Source: Alphaproteobacteria bacterium (GTDB lineage: Bacteria > Pseudomonadota > Alphaproteobacteria > UBA6615). Taken from it: a stretch of 14,032 bases of DNA. Location: the NCBI GenBank assembly GCA_030831135.1, contig JAURLR010000197.1, forward strand, positions 1 through 14,032. Direction: 5' to 3'. The notes beneath the pieces are model-generated. The model searched no databases and was not told the DNA's origin. It saw only the letters and a program-made list of their open reading frames with translations. The position numbers were made by a program, and so were the translations under genes. Shown in pieces: positions 13,641 to 14,032 of the stretch (position 1 is the stretch's first letter; the number at the start of each line of letters is the position of its first letter).

Positions 13641-14032
13641 ATGCGGCTTCTTCGTGCAATCGGACGCGGCACAATCGCCGTTTTTGCAACAATCGGCCGG
13701 ATTTCGGTCTTTGCCGGTAACGGCCTGTATCACTGCGCCACCCCGCCGTTTTATCCGCGCATCATCCTGCGGCAGATGATCGAGATCGGCTATTACTCGC
13801 TGCCGGTGGTGGGATTGACTGCGATCTTCACAGGCATGGTGCTTGCCCTGCAAAGCTACAGCGGCTTTGCGTTTGCCGGGGAAGCCGCTATCGCCAATGT
13901 GGTCGTCTGGGGCATCACCCGTGAGCTCGGCCCTGTGCTGGCCGGCCTGATGGTGGCCGGCCGTATCGGCGCGGCCATGGCGGCTGAAATCGGGACAATG
14001 CGGGTGACCGAACAGATCGACGCCCTGACCAC
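13641..14032 (+). CDS. MlaE family ABC transporter permease (partial, 3' end outside window)
   Basis: The first 130 codons are present. An amphipathic N-terminal stretch (1-50) is followed by hydrophobic helices, and residues 94-129 carry the MlaE/permease signature: RELGPVLAGLMVAGRIGAAM, then AAEIGTM and VTEQIDAL. In the Mla system this permease, with an ATPase and a substrate-binding MlaD-type protein, moves phospholipids between inner and outer membranes. The ATG at 13641 starts 2 bases after the alr stop with AGGT 6 bases upstream inside alr, so the two genes are coupled. An ATP-binding subunit gene would be expected just beyond the right edge. The family is clear; whether it is the true mlaE of this organism or a paralogue (YrbE/TtgB2-like) cannot be decided from a fragment. 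Confidence 0.9.
   Translation, partial: MRLLRAIGRGTIAVFATIGRISVFAGNGLYHCATPPFYPRIILRQMIEIGYYSLPVVGLTAIFTGMVLALQSYSGFAFAGEAAIANVVVWGITRELGPVLAGLMVAGRIGAAMAAEIGTMRVTEQIDALT

Noticed and set aside
13102..13692. Minus-strand open frames under the end of alr
   Set aside because: Antisense to alr and the start of the permease gene; no motif seen.
1..14032. A new defence, mobile or biosynthetic system
   Set aside because: Every gene longer than 100 codons belongs to a recognised family with intact key residues. There are no integrase, transposase, toxin or repeat-array signs, so no novel multi-gene system is claimed.

Overview
The window is a stretch of alphaproteobacterial chromosome made up almost entirely of housekeeping genes. 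The basis for this is gene order and protein sequence: fabD-fabG-acpP-fabF-mltG running leftward back to back with rpsF-rpsR-(DUF2232)-rplI, followed by dnaB-alr, is a classic alphaproteobacterial neighbourhood. S18, L9 and DnaB also carry alphaproteobacterial-style sequence. A permease of the MlaE family directly after alr is, from memory, typical of Rhodobacterales-like genomes, but order-level placement is tentative. I see no phage, transposon, tRNA, rRNA or CRISPR.

Layout. Positions 1-5184 are all on the minus strand. Read in the direction of transcription they are fabD (malonyl transfer to ACP), fabG (ketoacyl-ACP reduction), a 233-base gap, acpP (the acyl carrier), fabF (chain elongation), mltG (peptidoglycan strand release), and a HupE/UreJ-type membrane metal permease that runs off the left edge. 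Positions 5185-5440 are a divergent control region holding a candidate fabD promoter and a structured rpsF leader. Positions 5441-7877 (plus) are the small ribosomal operon rpsF-rpsR-DUF2232 membrane protein-rplI, closed by a hairpin terminator. Positions 7985-9708 (plus) are cfa (cyclopropane fatty acid synthase) and a YaiI/YqxD family gene. Positions 9755-10738 (minus) are a zinc-free quinone oxidoreductase of the MDR family, convergent with yaiI and divergent from dnaB. Positions 10938-14032 (plus) are dnaB, alr and the start of an MlaE-type lipid-transport permease.

The genes share a growth-linked theme: fatty acid synthesis, membrane lipid modification, peptidoglycan precursor synthesis and processing, ribosome assembly and replication-fork unwinding. 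cfa, yaiI and the oxidoreductase look like an insertion between rplI and dnaB, which are adjacent in many relatives.

I did not find a previously undescribed multi-gene system. The most interesting signals are in RNA or control regions: an 8-bp inverted repeat that covers the cfa ribosome binding site, a layered hairpin in the rpsF leader that may be an S6:S18 autoregulatory site, a perfect palindrome in the acpP leader, competing hairpins between acpP and fabF, and long acidic tails on S6 and L9. All of these were read by eye and need folding and conservation tests.
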